From Stutzerimonas decontaminans (GTDB taxonomy: Bacteria; Pseudomonadota; Gammaproteobacteria; Pseudomonadales; Pseudomonadaceae): DNA of 64,000 nt. Below are positions 20,017 to 30,490 of the stretch, piece after piece (positions within the stretch are counted from its first letter, which is position 1; each line of letters opens with the position of its first letter). The stretch spans positions 2,497,501-2,561,500 of the forward strand of contig NZ_CP007509.1 of assembly GCF_000661915.1 (NCBI RefSeq). The letters run 5' to 3'. A program made the position numbers and the translations under genes. The notes under the pieces are model-generated. The model did not search any database and was not told where the DNA came from. It saw only the letters and a program-made list of their open reading frames with translations.

Positions 20017-20199
20017 CCTTTACTAAAGTCGTAAGCGCGGGAGGCCACGCTCGCCACCCACCCGGCAGGGCTGCTGCCGTTGCCGCGCCCTGAAAGCAGC
20101 ATGCTAGAATGCCAGCCTTTCGCGCCATGGATGCTCGGCTAACCCGTCAGCGCCCGCACACCCAGCCATTTCATTCGCCCCCTCACGACAACAGGTTCC

Positions 20200-20736
20200 A
20201 TGAGAGTTAAAGCCTTCTTCCTGCTGCTCTGCGTATTGACCCTGCCCACCACCAGCCTGGCTGGAAACAAGACGATCTATGGCCTAAACGAAAATGTCGG
20301 CCTGCCTGACTTCGGTCTGGAGGTGGAAGCAAAGCTCGACACCGGTGCACAGACTGCATCGCTTAGCGCTCGTGACATCACCCGTTTCAAGCGCAAAGGC
20401 GAGTCATGGGTCCGTTTCTATCTGGCGGTGGATAGCGCTCACGCGCATCCGATCGAACGGCCGCTGGCGCGCATCAGCAGGATCAAGCGCCGGGCCGGTG
20501 ACTTCGATCCGGAAGAGGAAAAAACCTATACCGCACGCCCGGTCATCGAGCTTGATCTGTGCATGGGCAAGGTAAAACGCACCATCGAAGTGAACCTCAC
20601 CGACCGTACCGCTTTCCAATACCCACTTTTGATCGGTTCCGATGCGCTCACCCGCTTCGGCGCACTGGTAGACCCAAGTCGCACCTTTATTGCCGGCAAG
20701 CCCGGCTGCCTCAACGAATCTGACGCTGACGAGTAA
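20200..20736 (+). CDS. Periplasmic retropepsin-like aspartic protease (RimB/DUF785 family)
   Basis: The protein has 178 residues with a signal peptide (MRVKAFFLLLCVLTLPTTSLAG). The aspartic protease signature LDTGAQTASLSA follows at about 48-59, then an RPVIELDLCMGK strand and PLLIGSDALTRFG. The family is often annotated as ATP-dependent zinc protease or RimK/LysX-associated, but the motif is of retropepsin type. It is the first gene of a three-gene operon with a transglutaminase-like membrane protein (six bases on) and an ATP-grasp ligase. The signal peptide suggests it works in the periplasm, unlike cytoplasmic RimB. Confidence 0.85.
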   Translation: MRVKAFFLLLCVLTLPTTSLAGNKTIYGLNENVGLPDFGLEVEAKLDTGAQTASLSARDITRFKRKGESWVRFYLAVDSAHAHPIERPLARISRIKRRAGDFDPEEEKTYTARPVIELDLCMGKVKRTIEVNLTDRTAFQYPLLIGSDALTRFGALVDPSRTFIAGKPGCLNESDADE

Positions 20737-20742
20737 TACCCC

Positions 20743-22269
20743 ATGCGCGCTCTCACTCTGCATCTGAAAGTCCTGATCTTCATCCTCGTCGCTCTGGGAA
20801 TTTCGATCACTGCCTACCAGATCTTCATACTGGGCATTCCGGTTACCGAAGACGAAACCGATGATCTGTGGAATATCGACGCCAAGGTCGAATTCCAGGC
20901 CAGCCCGCGCGAGCCAGTGAAGCTGCAGATGTACGTGCCGCCACTGAACCAGGAGTTCGTCAGCCTCAACGAGAGCTTCATCTCCAACAACTACGGTGTC
21001 AGCATCAACCGGGTGGACGGCAACCGTCGTGTCACCTGGTCCGCACGCCGCGCCAGCGGCAACCAGACCCTCTATTACCGTCTCGTTCTGACCAAGCGCT
21101 ACAGCGGTGAGCAGACCAAGGCGAACGGCCCGATCTTCCGCGACAGCATCCCGGTCGAAGGCGCAGAGAAAATTGCTGCCGAAGCCCTGCTGTCGCCGAT
21201 CCGGCAGCACTCGGCCGACGTCGAGACCTTCATCAGCGAGGCCATCAAGCGGGTCAACAACCCGAACGACGATAACGTCAAGCTGCTGCTCGGTGGCGAC
21301 ACGTCCATTCCGAACAAGGCGCGGGTCATCGAGCTGCTGCTGTCCATCGCCCACGTGCCGATGGAGCGCGTACACACCATCCGCCTGAATGCCGATCAGC
21401 CCCAGACGCCGGAGCTCTGGCTGCGCAGCTTCAACGGCGACAAGTGGCTGTTCTTCAATCCCGGTACCGGCGAGCAGGGTCTGCCTAATGATCGTCTGGT
21501 CTGGTGGACCGGCGATGAGCCGCTGATCAGCCTGGAAGGCGGACGCAACCCGCAGGTCACCTTCACGCTCAACAACAGCGAGATGAATGCCATCCGCCTG
21601 GCCAAACTTACCGACGAGAACACCGAGGCGGGCTTCCTGGAGTATTCGCTGTACGGCCTGCCGCTGCAGACCCAGCAGACCTACCAGATCATGATCATGA
21701 TCCCGATCGGCGTGCTGGTGATTCTGATCCTGCGTAACCTCGGCGGTCTGCAGACACTCGGCACCTTTACCCCGGTGCTGATCGCGCTAGCCTTCCGCGA
21801 AACGCAGATTGGCTTCGGCATCATCCTGTTCACGCTGATCACCGCACTGGGTCTGTCCCTGCGTTCCTATCTGGAGCACTTGAAACTACAGATGCTGCCG
21901 CGCCTGTCCGTAGTGCTGACATTCGTTGTGGTGCTAATCGCTGTAATCAGCCTGCTCAGCCACAAGCTCGGCCTCGAGCGCGGGCTGTCGGTATCGCTGT
22001 TCCCGATGGTGATCCTGACCATGACCATCGAACGCCTGTCCATCACCTGGGAAGAACGTGGCGGCGGCCATGCCTTCAAGGTGGCGGTCGGCACGCTGAT
22101 CGCCGCCAGCCTGGCTTTCATGCTGATGAACATCCGGGAGCTGACCTACTTTATCTTCACCTTCCCGGCCGTGCTGCTGATCATGGTGGGCTTCATGCTG
22201 GCGATGGGTCGCTACCGCGGCTACCGCCTGACCGAGCTGTTCCGCTTCAAAGCCTTTCTGAAGGATTGA
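20743..22269 (+). CDS. 7TM inactive transglutaminase-domain membrane protein
   Basis: The protein has 508 residues. One N-terminal membrane helix (about 5-28) leads to an extracytoplasmic region of roughly 270 residues, where a transglutaminase-like fold is expected. From about residue 308 come a series of hydrophobic helices (IMIPIGVLVILIL; FGIILFTLITALGL; LSVVLTFVVVLIAVISLL; VAVGTLIAASLAFML; FIFTFPAVLLIMVGFML). I see no Cys-His-Asp triad in the periplasmic part, in keeping with the inactive family. It sits between the protease and the ligase and probably connects the two compartments. Function unknown. Confidence 0.82.
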   Translation: MRALTLHLKVLIFILVALGISITAYQIFILGIPVTEDETDDLWNIDAKVEFQASPREPVKLQMYVPPLNQEFVSLNESFISNNYGVSINRVDGNRRVTWSARRASGNQTLYYRLVLTKRYSGEQTKANGPIFRDSIPVEGAEKIAAEALLSPIRQHSADVETFISEAIKRVNNPNDDNVKLLLGGDTSIPNKARVIELLLSIAHVPMERVHTIRLNADQPQTPELWLRSFNGDKWLFFNPGTGEQGLPNDRLVWWTGDEPLISLEGGRNPQVTFTLNNSEMNAIRLAKLTDENTEAGFLEYSLYGLPLQTQQTYQIMIMIPIGVLVILILRNLGGLQTLGTFTPVLIALAFRETQIGFGIILFTLITALGLSLRSYLEHLKLQMLPRLSVVLTFVVVLIAVISLLSHKLGLERGLSVSLFPMVILTMTIERLSITWEERGGGHAFKVAVGTLIAASLAFMLMNIRELTYFIFTFPAVLLIMVGFMLAMGRYRGYRLTELFRFKAFLKD

Positions 22270-22272
22270 GCC

Positions 22273-23256
22273 ATGTTCGGTCTGATCAAGACGTGGAAGG
22301 CCCTGGAAGCCAAGGGGATCATGGGCATCAACCGCCGCAACGCGGATTACGTGCTCAAGTACAACAAGCGCAGCCTGTACCCAATTGTCGATGACAAGAT
22401 CATCACCAAGCAGCGCGCCATCGAAGCCGGCATTCACGTGCCGGAGATGTACGGCATCATCGAGACCGAGAAGGACATCGACAAGCTCAAGGACATTGTC
22501 CGGGATCACACCGATTTCGTCGTCAAGCCGGCTCAGGGGGCCGGCGGCGACGGCATTCTGGTGATCGCCGACCGTTTCGAGGGCCGTTACAAGACCGTTT
22601 CCGGCAAGATCATCACGCACGAGGAGATCGAACATCAGATCTCCAACATCCTCACCGGGCTCTATTCCCTGGGCGGTCACCGCGACCGCGCACTGATCGA
22701 ATACCGTGTAACGCCCGACCCTATTTTCAAGAGCATCAGCTATGAAGGCGTGCCGGACATTCGCATCATCGTGCTGATGGGCTACCCGATCATGGCCATG
22801 CTGCGTCTGCCTACCCGGCAATCGGGCGGCAAGGCCAACCTCCATCAGGGTGCCATCGGCGTGGGCGTGGATCTGGCCACCGGCATCACCCTGCGTGGTA
22901 CCTGGCTGAACAACAAGATCACCAAGCACCCGGACACCACCAACGCGGTGGACGGCGTGCAGCTGCCAAACTGGGACGGCTTCATGAAGCTGGCCGCTGG
23001 CTGCTATGAGCTCTGCGGACTTGGCTATATCGGTGTCGACATGGTGCTCGATCAGGACAAGGGCCCACTGATTCTCGAGCTGAACGCCCGCCCCGGTCTG
23101 AACATCCAGATTGCCAACGATTGCGGCCTGACGCACCGCGCGCATGCCGTTGAGAACCGCCTGGCGGAGCTCAAGGAGAAAGGCATTCAGGAAACGCCGG
23201 AGGAACGCGTCAAGTTCTCCCAGGAGCTGTTCGGACACGTCCCGCCTCACCCCTGA
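22273..23256 (+). CDS. RimK-like ATP-grasp alpha-L-glutamate ligase
   Basis: The protein has 327 residues with an ATP-grasp core: DFVVKPAQGAGGDGILVI (nucleotide lysine and Gly-rich loop), LIEYRV, IRIIVLMGYPIMAMLRLPT, and the metal site LILELNARPGLNIQIAN. RimK-type ligases add glutamate or related amino acids to a protein or peptide acceptor. The N-terminus (MGINRRNADYVLKYNKRSLYPIVDDKIITKQ) is characteristic of the group paired with the 7TM transglutaminase protein. It starts three bases after that gene. The acceptor is unknown. Confidence 0.85.
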   Translation: MFGLIKTWKALEAKGIMGINRRNADYVLKYNKRSLYPIVDDKIITKQRAIEAGIHVPEMYGIIETEKDIDKLKDIVRDHTDFVVKPAQGAGGDGILVIADRFEGRYKTVSGKIITHEEIEHQISNILTGLYSLGGHRDRALIEYRVTPDPIFKSISYEGVPDIRIIVLMGYPIMAMLRLPTRQSGGKANLHQGAIGVGVDLATGITLRGTWLNNKITKHPDTTNAVDGVQLPNWDGFMKLAAGCYELCGLGYIGVDMVLDQDKGPLILELNARPGLNIQIANDCGLTHRAHAVENRLAELKEKGIQETPEERVKFSQELFGHVPPHP

Positions 23257-23268
23257 ATGACGCAAACC

Positions 23269-23294
23269 GGGTAGCCCGCGTATCCTCACGGGCT
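23269..23294 (+). terminator. Hairpin after the ligase operon
   Basis: GGGTAGCCCG and CGGGCTGCCC form a ten-pair stem with one G-U pair, just after the ligase stop. The following TCTT is a poor T-run, so readthrough into pabB is likely. Confidence 0.4.
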
Positions 23295-23315
23295 GCCCTC
23301 TTATCGATCTGTCCC

Positions 23316-24662
23316 ATGCCCATCTGCACCCTGCACGCCCTGCCCTATCAGGCGGACCCCGCTCACTGGTTCGAACGCATCCGTCACGCTCCGGGCGCGG
23401 TCCTGCTCGATTCGGGCAGGCCGAAGGCCGAGCGCGGGCGCTTCGACATTCTCAGTGCATGGCCAGTGAGGATGCTCGAGCCCGGCGAGGATGAGTCCGG
23501 GCGGGACTTCTTCCACCGCTTGCGCCAGGCACTCGGCGAGCTTGGAGAGGCCGTACTGCCTGGCGACTGTGAACTACCGTTCGCTGGAGGCCTGATCGGC
23601 TTTCTGAGCTATGACTTCGGTTCGCGCCTCGAGACCCTCCCACAGCACGCCGAAGATGACAGCGGTCTGCCACTGGCACGCTTCGGCCTCTATGCTTGGG
23701 CGCTTATCACGGACCACCAGCGACAGACCAGCCAGTTGCTGTTCCACCCAGCTGCGGCCGATAGCGAACGCAACCGCCTGATCAGCCTGTTCGATCCGGC
23801 TGCCGTTGGCGAAAGCGCTCCGTTTAAGCTGCTTGGCCGTTTCACTGCCGATCTGACCGTCAACGCCTATCGCTACGGCATCGAGCGTATCCAGGCCTAT
23901 ATCCAGGCCGGCGACTGCTATCAGGTCAACTTCACCCAGCGTTTCCGTGCCGATTGCTCGGGCGACCCCTGGACTGCCTATTGCGCACTGCGCAAGGCTT
24001 GCCCCACGCCTTATGCCAGCTTCCTGGCTCTGGATGACGGCGCTATCGCCAGCCTTTCGCCTGAGCGCTTCCTACGTTTGCATCAGGGCCATGTGGAAAC
24101 CCGTCCGATCAAAGGCACACGGCCACGCGGCAAAGACGAGCGCAGCGATGCGGCGCAAGCGCAAGCGCTGCTCGCCAGCGACAAGGATCGCGCCGAAAAC
24201 CTGATGATCGTCGATTTGTTGCGCAATGACCTGGGCCGCAGCTGTCGGGTCGGCAGCGTGCGCGTGCCGGAGCTCTTCGCCCTGGAAAGCTACCCCAACG
24301 TGCATCATCTGGTGAGCTGCGTGACCGGCGAACTGGCCGACGGCCAAGATGCGCTCGACCTTCTGGCGGGCAGCTTTCCCGGCGGCTCGATCACCGGGGC
24401 GCCGAAGATCCGCGCAATGCAAATCATCGATGAACTGGAGCCCACGCGCCGCGCCATCTATTGCGGCTCGCTGCTCTACATCGATATCAGGGGGGAGATG
24501 GACAGCTCCATCGCTATTCGCACGCTGCTTATCCGCAACGGACAGGCCAGCTGCTGGGGCGGCGGCGGCATCGTCGCCGACTCCGACTGGCAGGCGGAGT
24601 ACCAGGAATCGATCGACAAGGTGAAGCTGCTGCTGGAAACACTGGAGCAGCTACCAGATTGA
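23316..24662 (+). CDS. pabB: Aminodeoxychorismate synthase component I PabB
   Basis: PabB uses ammonia from its glutaminase partner to convert chorismate to 4-amino-4-deoxychorismate for folate synthesis. The 448 residues show the N-terminal anthranilate-synthase-I-like domain and the chorismate-binding domain: YQVNFTQRF, SLSPERFL, PIKGTRPRG (the lysine of PabB-type enzymes), LMIVDLLRNDLGR, GSFPGGSITGAPK and CWGGGGIVADSD. No glutaminase domain is fused. The gene ends at a hairpin shared with convergent thrH. Confidence 0.93.
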   Translation: MPICTLHALPYQADPAHWFERIRHAPGAVLLDSGRPKAERGRFDILSAWPVRMLEPGEDESGRDFFHRLRQALGELGEAVLPGDCELPFAGGLIGFLSYDFGSRLETLPQHAEDDSGLPLARFGLYAWALITDHQRQTSQLLFHPAAADSERNRLISLFDPAAVGESAPFKLLGRFTADLTVNAYRYGIERIQAYIQAGDCYQVNFTQRFRADCSGDPWTAYCALRKACPTPYASFLALDDGAIASLSPERFLRLHQGHVETRPIKGTRPRGKDERSDAAQAQALLASDKDRAENLMIVDLLRNDLGRSCRVGSVRVPELFALESYPNVHHLVSCVTGELADGQDALDLLAGSFPGGSITGAPKIRAMQIIDELEPTRRAIYCGSLLYIDIRGEMDSSIAIRTLLIRNGQASCWGGGGIVADSDWQAEYQESIDKVKLLLETLEQLPD

Positions 24663-24689
24663 AGCGGCCGGCGTAAGCCAGCCGCTTCA
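24660..24689. terminator. Hairpin between convergent pabB and thrH
   Basis: TGAAGCGGC and GCCGCTTCA form the outer stem, starting within the pabB stop codon. GGC-GTAA-GCC forms the inner stem-loop. There is no clear T-run. Confidence 0.5.
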
Positions 24690-24699
24690 TCTCACTGGC

Positions 24700-25317
24700 T
24701 CAAAGCGCCAGCTTGCGGTTCGAGGCCTTGAGGAACTCGTGCTTCAGCTCGTCGAAGGTATGCACTGCCGGGAACTGCGGGAACTCGGCGATGACATTGT
24801 CCGGCGCATGGAACAGGATGCCAGCATGGGCTTCGCTGAGCATGGTGGTGTCGTTATACGAATCACCAGCAGCGATAACGCGGTAGTACAGGCTTTTCAG
24901 CGCGATGACCGACTGACGCTTGGGGTCCTTCTGGCGCAGCTGGTAGTCCACAACGCGATCGGTTTCGTCGGTGATGAGGCGGTGGCAGAGCAACGTCGGG
25001 AAGCCCAGCTGACGCATCAGCGGCTGGGAGAACTCGTAGAACGTATCGGACAGAATCACCACCTGGAAACGCTCGCGCAGCCAGTCGACGAATTCCGGCG
25101 CACCTTCCAGCGGCTTCAGCGTCGCAATGACCTGCTGAATGTCGGCAAGCTTCAGCCCATGCTCGTCGAGAATGCGCAGGCGCTGCTTCATCAGGACGTC
25201 GTAATCGGGAATGTCCCGCGTGGTCGCCCGGAGCGATTCGATTCCGGTGGCCTCGGCAAAGGCAATCCAGATTTCCGGAACCAGCACACCTTCCAGGTCG
25301 AGACAGGCTATTTCCAC
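24700..25317 (-). CDS. thrH: Bifunctional phosphoserine phosphatase / phosphoserine:homoserine phosphotransferase ThrH
   Basis: This is a HAD-family enzyme of 205 residues. Motif I is CLDLEGVLVPEIW (unusual D-L-E in place of D-x-D, as in ThrH). Motif II is VILSDTFYEF. The lysine lies in RQKDPKRQ and motif III is IAAGDSYNDTTML. ThrH hydrolyses phosphoserine or passes the phosphate to homoserine. The start is GTG at 25317, which gives VEIACLDLEG as in homologues. GAGGAG lies seven bases upstream. Longer upstream frames have no support. Confidence 0.93.
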   Translation of the reverse strand: MEIACLDLEGVLVPEIWIAFAEATGIESLRATTRDIPDYDVLMKQRLRILDEHGLKLADIQQVIATLKPLEGAPEFVDWLRERFQVVILSDTFYEFSQPLMRQLGFPTLLCHRLITDETDRVVDYQLRQKDPKRQSVIALKSLYYRVIAAGDSYNDTTMLSEAHAGILFHAPDNVIAEFPQFPAVHTFDELKHEFLKASNRKLAL

Positions 25318-25509
25318 GGGGCCACTCCTCAATGCAGAAAATTGAAGGCGGCACTCTAGCCGCAGCGCGCGACCGAAGCAACGCAAGGCTTATACCCGAA
25401 ACGGCTGACCGGAGTACCTAAACGTTATTTAGCGGCATAAACGCCTTTTGCTACCATCCGCCGCCTCAGAGCGCCAAAGCGCCGATGCAAACCTTAAGGA
25501 AGCCGCCTG

Positions 25510-26244
25510 ATGATCCCATCTATTGACGTCACCGCGTTGGCTGCCGCCTACGCCGACAAATCGCCGCAAGACGTTCTTAAGCTCGCCTTCGATCTGTTCG
25601 GCGACGACCTGTGGATCTCCTTCAGCGGCGCCGAGGACGTGGTGCTGCTGGACATGGCTTGGAAGCTGAACAAGAACGTCAAGGTGTTCACCCTCGACAC
25701 CGGCCGCCTACACAGCGAAACCTACCGTTTCATCGAGCAGGTCCGCGAGCACTACGGCATCGCCATTGAGATCATGACGCCGGACCCGGCACTGCTGCAG
25801 CCTCTCGTCAACGAGAAAGGCCTGTTCAGTTTCTACCGCGACGGTCACGGCGAATGCTGCGGGATTCGCAAGATCGAGCCGCTGCGGCGCAAGCTCGCTA
25901 CCGTCCGCGCCTGGGCTACCGGGCAGCGTCGCGATCAGAGCCCCGGCACACGCAGCCAGGTATCGGTGCTGGAGCTGGATACGGCCTTCTCCACGCCGGA
26001 AAATGCCTTGTACAAATTCAACCCGCTGGCGCAGATGACCAGTGAGGAAGTCTGGGGCTATATCCGCATGCTGGAGATCCCCTACAACAGCCTGCACGAG
26101 CGCGGCTTCATCAGCATCGGCTGCGAACCGTGCACACGCGCGGTACTCCCCAACCAGCATGAGCGCGAGGGCCGCTGGTGGTGGGAAGAAGCGACGCATA
26201 AGGAATGCGGTTTGCACGCCGGTAATCTGATCGCCAAGAGCTGA
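25510..26244 (+). CDS. cysH: Adenylyl-sulfate (APS) reductase CysH
   Basis: CysH reduces activated sulfate to sulfite with thioredoxin. The 244 residues show the PP-loop-like [15 protein letters not shown], the [11 protein letters not shown] segment, two cysteine pairs (ECCGIRK and GCEPC) that bind a [4Fe-4S] cluster, and the catalytic C-terminal ECGLH. The cluster cysteines mark it as the APS-using (bacterial assimilatory) type and not the enterobacterial PAPS type. AAGGAAG precedes the ATG. The AT-rich region 25418-25450 could hold the promoter and CysB site. cysB, its likely activator, is convergent. Confidence 0.95.
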   Translation: MIPSIDVTALAAAYADKSPQDVLKLAFDLFGDDLWISFSGAEDVVLLDMAWKLNKNVKVFTLDTGRLHSETYRFIEQVREHYGIAIEIMTPDPALLQPLVNEKGLFSFYRDGHGECCGIRKIEPLRRKLATVRAWATGQRRDQSPGTRSQVSVLELDTAFSTPENALYKFNPLAQMTSEEVWGYIRMLEIPYNSLHERGFISIGCEPCTRAVLPNQHEREGRWWWEEATHKECGLHAGNLIAKS

Positions 26245-26288
26245 TAAGGCGTCAGCTCGCGCGGCGGCCGGCAGGAGATTCGATGCCG

Positions 26289-26315
26289 CAGGCCGGGATT
26301 CTGGAGCCCGGCCTG
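26289..26315. terminator. Hairpin between convergent cysH and cysB
   Basis: CAGGCCGGG and CCCGGCCTG form a nine-pair stem around a nine-base loop. No T-run follows on either strand, so terminator function is weakly supported. Confidence 0.4.
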
Positions 26316-26326
26316 TCCATCATCGA

Positions 26327-27310
<984 letters not shown>

Positions 27311-27479
27311 TCAGGCAAAGGCACCGGCGCGCCTGCCACAACACTTATAACCACATGAACGGTGCGCCTACGGATGATAGATCGTCCGCTGGGCTTTTGC
27401 TGTGCGACCTTCGACTGGGCGGGCCGGCCATTGCCGATTGAGCTTAGCAGCGCGGCGAACAGCGAGCTCGACCTTTGCC

Positions 27480-28436
27480 TCAGTCAGCAGCTCGCTGCTC
27501 CAAGAAGCGCAGCAGGTGATACAGCGTCTGCGTTCTAGGCATCTGAATACCTACTTCGGCCGCAGCGGCGAGTGGAACCGCGTAAATGGCTTCGAGCTCC
27601 ATCGGTCGGTTCTGGAGGCGATCGTGATACATGCTGGGCAGATAATCGGGCATGCGCGAAGTACCCATCAGCAGTTTCCCTGGAAAGTCCTCGGGCAACG
27701 AGCAGCCCAGCGCCTGCGCCGCAGCGCAGACTTCGTGCATGATTGCCTTTATTTCTGCCCGCGAATCGTCGTTGCCCAGCAACGCTTCGGTGCCCGCCTC
27801 AAGCAACGCCGAGAGGCCATTGAACGGCACGTTCCACACCAGCTTCATCCAGCGCGCCAGCGCCAGACTAGGCATGGGCGAAGAGTCCACTCCGGCCTGC
27901 CTGAACATTTCGACCATTTCATTCAGCAGCGCGAGCTGTGCTTGCGCATCGCCGCCTGCGGGCCCCGAGTGATAGCCGAGGTTCACCCCGCCGAGCGCCT
28001 GATGCTCCACCACACCTGGAGCTGAGCGATGGGCGCAGATAGCGCACAGCCCGCCCAGGAGATGTACGTTTTCCGGCAGAGACGCTCTAAGCACGTCTTC
28101 CACCCCCAAACCGTTCTGCAACACCACAACCTTGCAATCAGCCGCAGCTAGCCGGGCGATGGTCGGAGCCAGCGCTTCGTTGCTGGTGCTTTTGGCGCCG
28201 ACCAGCAACCAATCACATGCAGGCATGAGGGATGGGTCGCGATAGATCTGCGGTCGCGCGAGCGCCAGCGGGCCGTGCACGGCACTGTTTACCTGTAGCC
28301 CCCGTTCGCTGACCGCCTCGTACTCGCTGCGCAGCAGGAAATGCACATCGAAGCCGGCGCGCGCCAGCATCAGACCGTAGAAACCTCCGATTGCACCGGT
28401 TCCGATGATCCCTATACGTGGGCTTGCTGCTGACAT
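27480..28436 (-). CDS. Ketopantoate reductase family protein (PanE/ApbA-like)
   Basis: The protein has 318 residues. The N-terminal Rossmann motif RIGIIGTGAIGGFYGLMLARAG and VLQNGLGVED are followed by the C-terminal ApbA domain, with KLVWNVPFNGLSALLEAGT as its core. Family members reduce 2-dehydropantoate to pantoate with NADPH for CoA synthesis, but several paralogues exist in pseudomonads and this one may use another 2-oxo acid. The ATG at 28436 has GGAG five bases upstream. It is likely monocistronic. Confidence 0.85.
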   Translation of the reverse strand: MSAASPRIGIIGTGAIGGFYGLMLARAGFDVHFLLRSEYEAVSERGLQVNSAVHGPLALARPQIYRDPSLMPACDWLLVGAKSTSNEALAPTIARLAAADCKVVVLQNGLGVEDVLRASLPENVHLLGGLCAICAHRSAPGVVEHQALGGVNLGYHSGPAGGDAQAQLALLNEMVEMFRQAGVDSSPMPSLALARWMKLVWNVPFNGLSALLEAGTEALLGNDDSRAEIKAIMHEVCAAAQALGCSLPEDFPGKLLMGTSRMPDYLPSMYHDRLQNRPMELEAIYAVPLAAAAEVGIQMPRTQTLYHLLRFLEQRAAD

Positions 28437-28700
28437 AAGCACTCCAGTTCTGGCGGATGACCGTATCCTGCGCGCCAACCGATTGAAAAAACAAACGATA
28501 GCAGTCCAGCAGCGCGCATCACAGTACGCACCCCCATCGAGATCGAGCGGTGTGTGCCGATCGCTTCAATAGGCCATCAATCCCGTTGTCGAGCCCGCCC
28601 ATTAGCGCTAAGGTTCCGTTTCCCCGCTGCGCCCTCAGGCTATGTTCCGCCGCACCGGGATCGCTGGCGGACGGCTCCCGTGATTCCTGACGAGTAACAA

Positions 28701-29777
28701 ATGGCTGATTTACCAATCGACGACCTCAACGTTGCTTCCAACGTGACCCTGATCACTCCGGAGCAACTGAAGCGTGAAATCCCGCTTACCGCCTCGGCAT
28801 TGCAGACCGTCTCCCATGGGCGCCAGGTAGTACGCGACATTCTCGATGGCAAGGACCACCGACTGTTCATCGTGATCGGTCCATGTTCCATCCATGACCT
28901 GAAGGCTGCCCATGAGTATGCTGAGCGGCTCAAGGTGCTCGCGGAAAAGGTCTCGGACAGTCTCTTTCTGATCATGCGGGTGTATTTCGAGAAGCCACGC
29001 ACCACCGTCGGCTGGAAAGGCTTGATCAACGATCCCTATATGGATGACTCGTTCAAGATCCAGGATGGCCTGCACATCGGCCGCAAGCTGCTGCTCGACC
29101 TTGCCGAGATGGGCCTGCCAACTGCAACTGAAGCGCTCGATCCCATCTCGCCGCAATATCTGCAGGACCTGATCAGCTGGTCGGCCATTGGCGCCCGCAC
29201 CACGGAATCACAGACGCACCGCGAGATGGCTTCAGGCTTGTCCTCGGCGGTTGGCTTCAAAAACGGTACCGACGGCAGCCTGACCGTCGCGATCAACGCG
29301 TTGCAGTCGGTTTCCAGCCCGCACCGCTTCCTTGGCATCAACCAGTCTGGCGGTGTGTCCATCGTCACCACAAAGGGCAACAATTACGGCCACGTGGTCC
29401 TGCGCGGCGGCAATGGCAAGCCCAACTACGATTCGGTCAGCGTCGCACTGTGCGAGCAGGAACTGAACAAGGCAGGTATCAGCCCGAACATCATGATCGA
29501 CTGCAGCCATGCCAATTCCAACAAGGACCCTGCGCTACAGCCGCTGGTGATGGATAACGTCGCCAACCAGATCCTTGAAGGGAACAGCTCCATCGTCGGG
29601 CTAATGGTTGAAAGCCACCTCGGCTGGGGTAACCAGGCGATTCCGAAGGACCTGTGCGACCTGAAGTACGGCGTGTCCATCACCGACGCCTGTATCGACT
29701 GGGAAACCACCGAAAAGGCTGTACTGAGCATGCACGACAAGCTCAAGGACGTGCTGCCCAAGCGGCAGCGCGGCTGA
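28701..29777 (+). CDS. 3-deoxy-7-phosphoheptulonate (DAHP) synthase, class I
   Basis: The enzyme condenses PEP and erythrose 4-phosphate in the first step of the shikimate pathway. The 358 residues show the AroF/G/H-type motifs IVIGPCSIHD (metal cysteine), MRVYFEKPRTTVGWKGL, GARTTESQTHR, NGTDGSL, IMIDCSHANSNKD and GLMVESHL. Which amino acid inhibits it cannot be read with confidence from the sequence. A strong terminator follows. The upstream 264 bases hold no gene. Confidence 0.96.
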   Translation: MADLPIDDLNVASNVTLITPEQLKREIPLTASALQTVSHGRQVVRDILDGKDHRLFIVIGPCSIHDLKAAHEYAERLKVLAEKVSDSLFLIMRVYFEKPRTTVGWKGLINDPYMDDSFKIQDGLHIGRKLLLDLAEMGLPTATEALDPISPQYLQDLISWSAIGARTTESQTHREMASGLSSAVGFKNGTDGSLTVAINALQSVSSPHRFLGINQSGGVSIVTTKGNNYGHVVLRGGNGKPNYDSVSVALCEQELNKAGISPNIMIDCSHANSNKDPALQPLVMDNVANQILEGNSSIVGLMVESHLGWGNQAIPKDLCDLKYGVSITDACIDWETTEKAVLSMHDKLKDVLPKRQRG

Positions 29778-29783
29778 AACGAA

Positions 29784-29811
29784 AAAACGCCGGTCTCCCG
29801 GCGTTTTTTTT
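29784..29811 (+). terminator. Terminator of the DAHP synthase gene
   Basis: CGCCGG, the loop TCTC and CCGGCG are flanked by A-rich and eight-T runs. It can also serve the convergent GNAT gene. Confidence 0.93.
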
Positions 29812-29826
29812 GGATTCGACTCGGCC

Positions 29827-30102
29827 CTATCCCGCGACGGGTCGATTGCGCTCGATATAACGTTCGACGTAGGAGCACGAAGGAATCACCTGATAACCCT
29901 CGCGCTCGGCGTAATCGAGAGCATGTTGTGCCAGGACACCAGCAATGCCTCGACCGCGCAATGCGTCCGGAACAAAAGTCCGGTATATGTCCAAGGTCTG
30001 CTTGCCTAGATCCATGTAGACCAGATAAGCGCAATGGCCATCGATCTCGGCTTCGAAGCGGTGACCAGCAAGGTCATGGCGCACGCGCACCGTATCGCTC
30101 AT
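29827..30102 (-). CDS. Small GNAT-type N-acetyltransferase (YjdJ-like)
   Basis: The protein has 91 residues in the short GNAT form. The acyl-CoA binding segment FVPDALRGRGIAGVLAQHALDYA is followed by CSYVERYIERN. Members of this small group are predicted acetyltransferases of unknown substrate. It ends 16 bases after the DAHP synthase terminator and is convergent with it. Confidence 0.85.
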   Translation of the reverse strand: MSDTVRVRHDLAGHRFEAEIDGHCAYLVYMDLGKQTLDIYRTFVPDALRGRGIAGVLAQHALDYAEREGYQVIPSCSYVERYIERNRPVAG

Positions 30103-30490
30103 CTTGACTCCTCAGCAGGATTGCCCTGTCTTCTTGTTCTTGGATGGCTGCGCCTACGACGAGAACTCGGCAGCCCAAATTCTTAGCTGCCTTTTCTACC
30201 TGTTTCGAACCCATTCGACCAGCCTTGCGTTGATCAATATTTGCCCGCCCAGTACAGGAACTTTCGTCCAGCTGAGGACTCAGGCAACTATGAAGGGTGT
30301 AACTCCCGATCTAAACTGGATGTTTTTCATCCAACTTGTCGAGATGAGAGGCAAAGCAAAGGCAGTTTGAAAAAAAAGCTGTAGCGCATACGCCCACTCA
30401 GTTTACTTAAGCTAAGTTATAGGTAGTATGTGCGCGCAAACTTTCCATAACGGAAGTTGCTTTATGGATTTCCACCTTAAGGGGAACAAG
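30103..30490. other. Intergenic region upstream of oprI
   Basis: I see no convincing gene here. An 88-codon frame (30104-30370) starts at TTG, has no ribosome-binding site and no recognisable protein features. The region is less GC-rich than its neighbours. The oprI promoter lies at its right end. Confidence 0.5.
30402..30429 (+). promoter_or_regulatory. Candidate promoter of oprI
   Basis: TTTACT (30402-30407) and TAGTAT (30424-30429) are 16 bases apart within an AT-rich stretch, giving a leader of about 55 bases. This suits a highly expressed lipoprotein gene. Confidence 0.5.

Noticed and set aside
30104..30370. 88-codon frame upstream of oprI
   Set aside because: TTG start, no ribosome-binding site, and no protein features; treated as intergenic.
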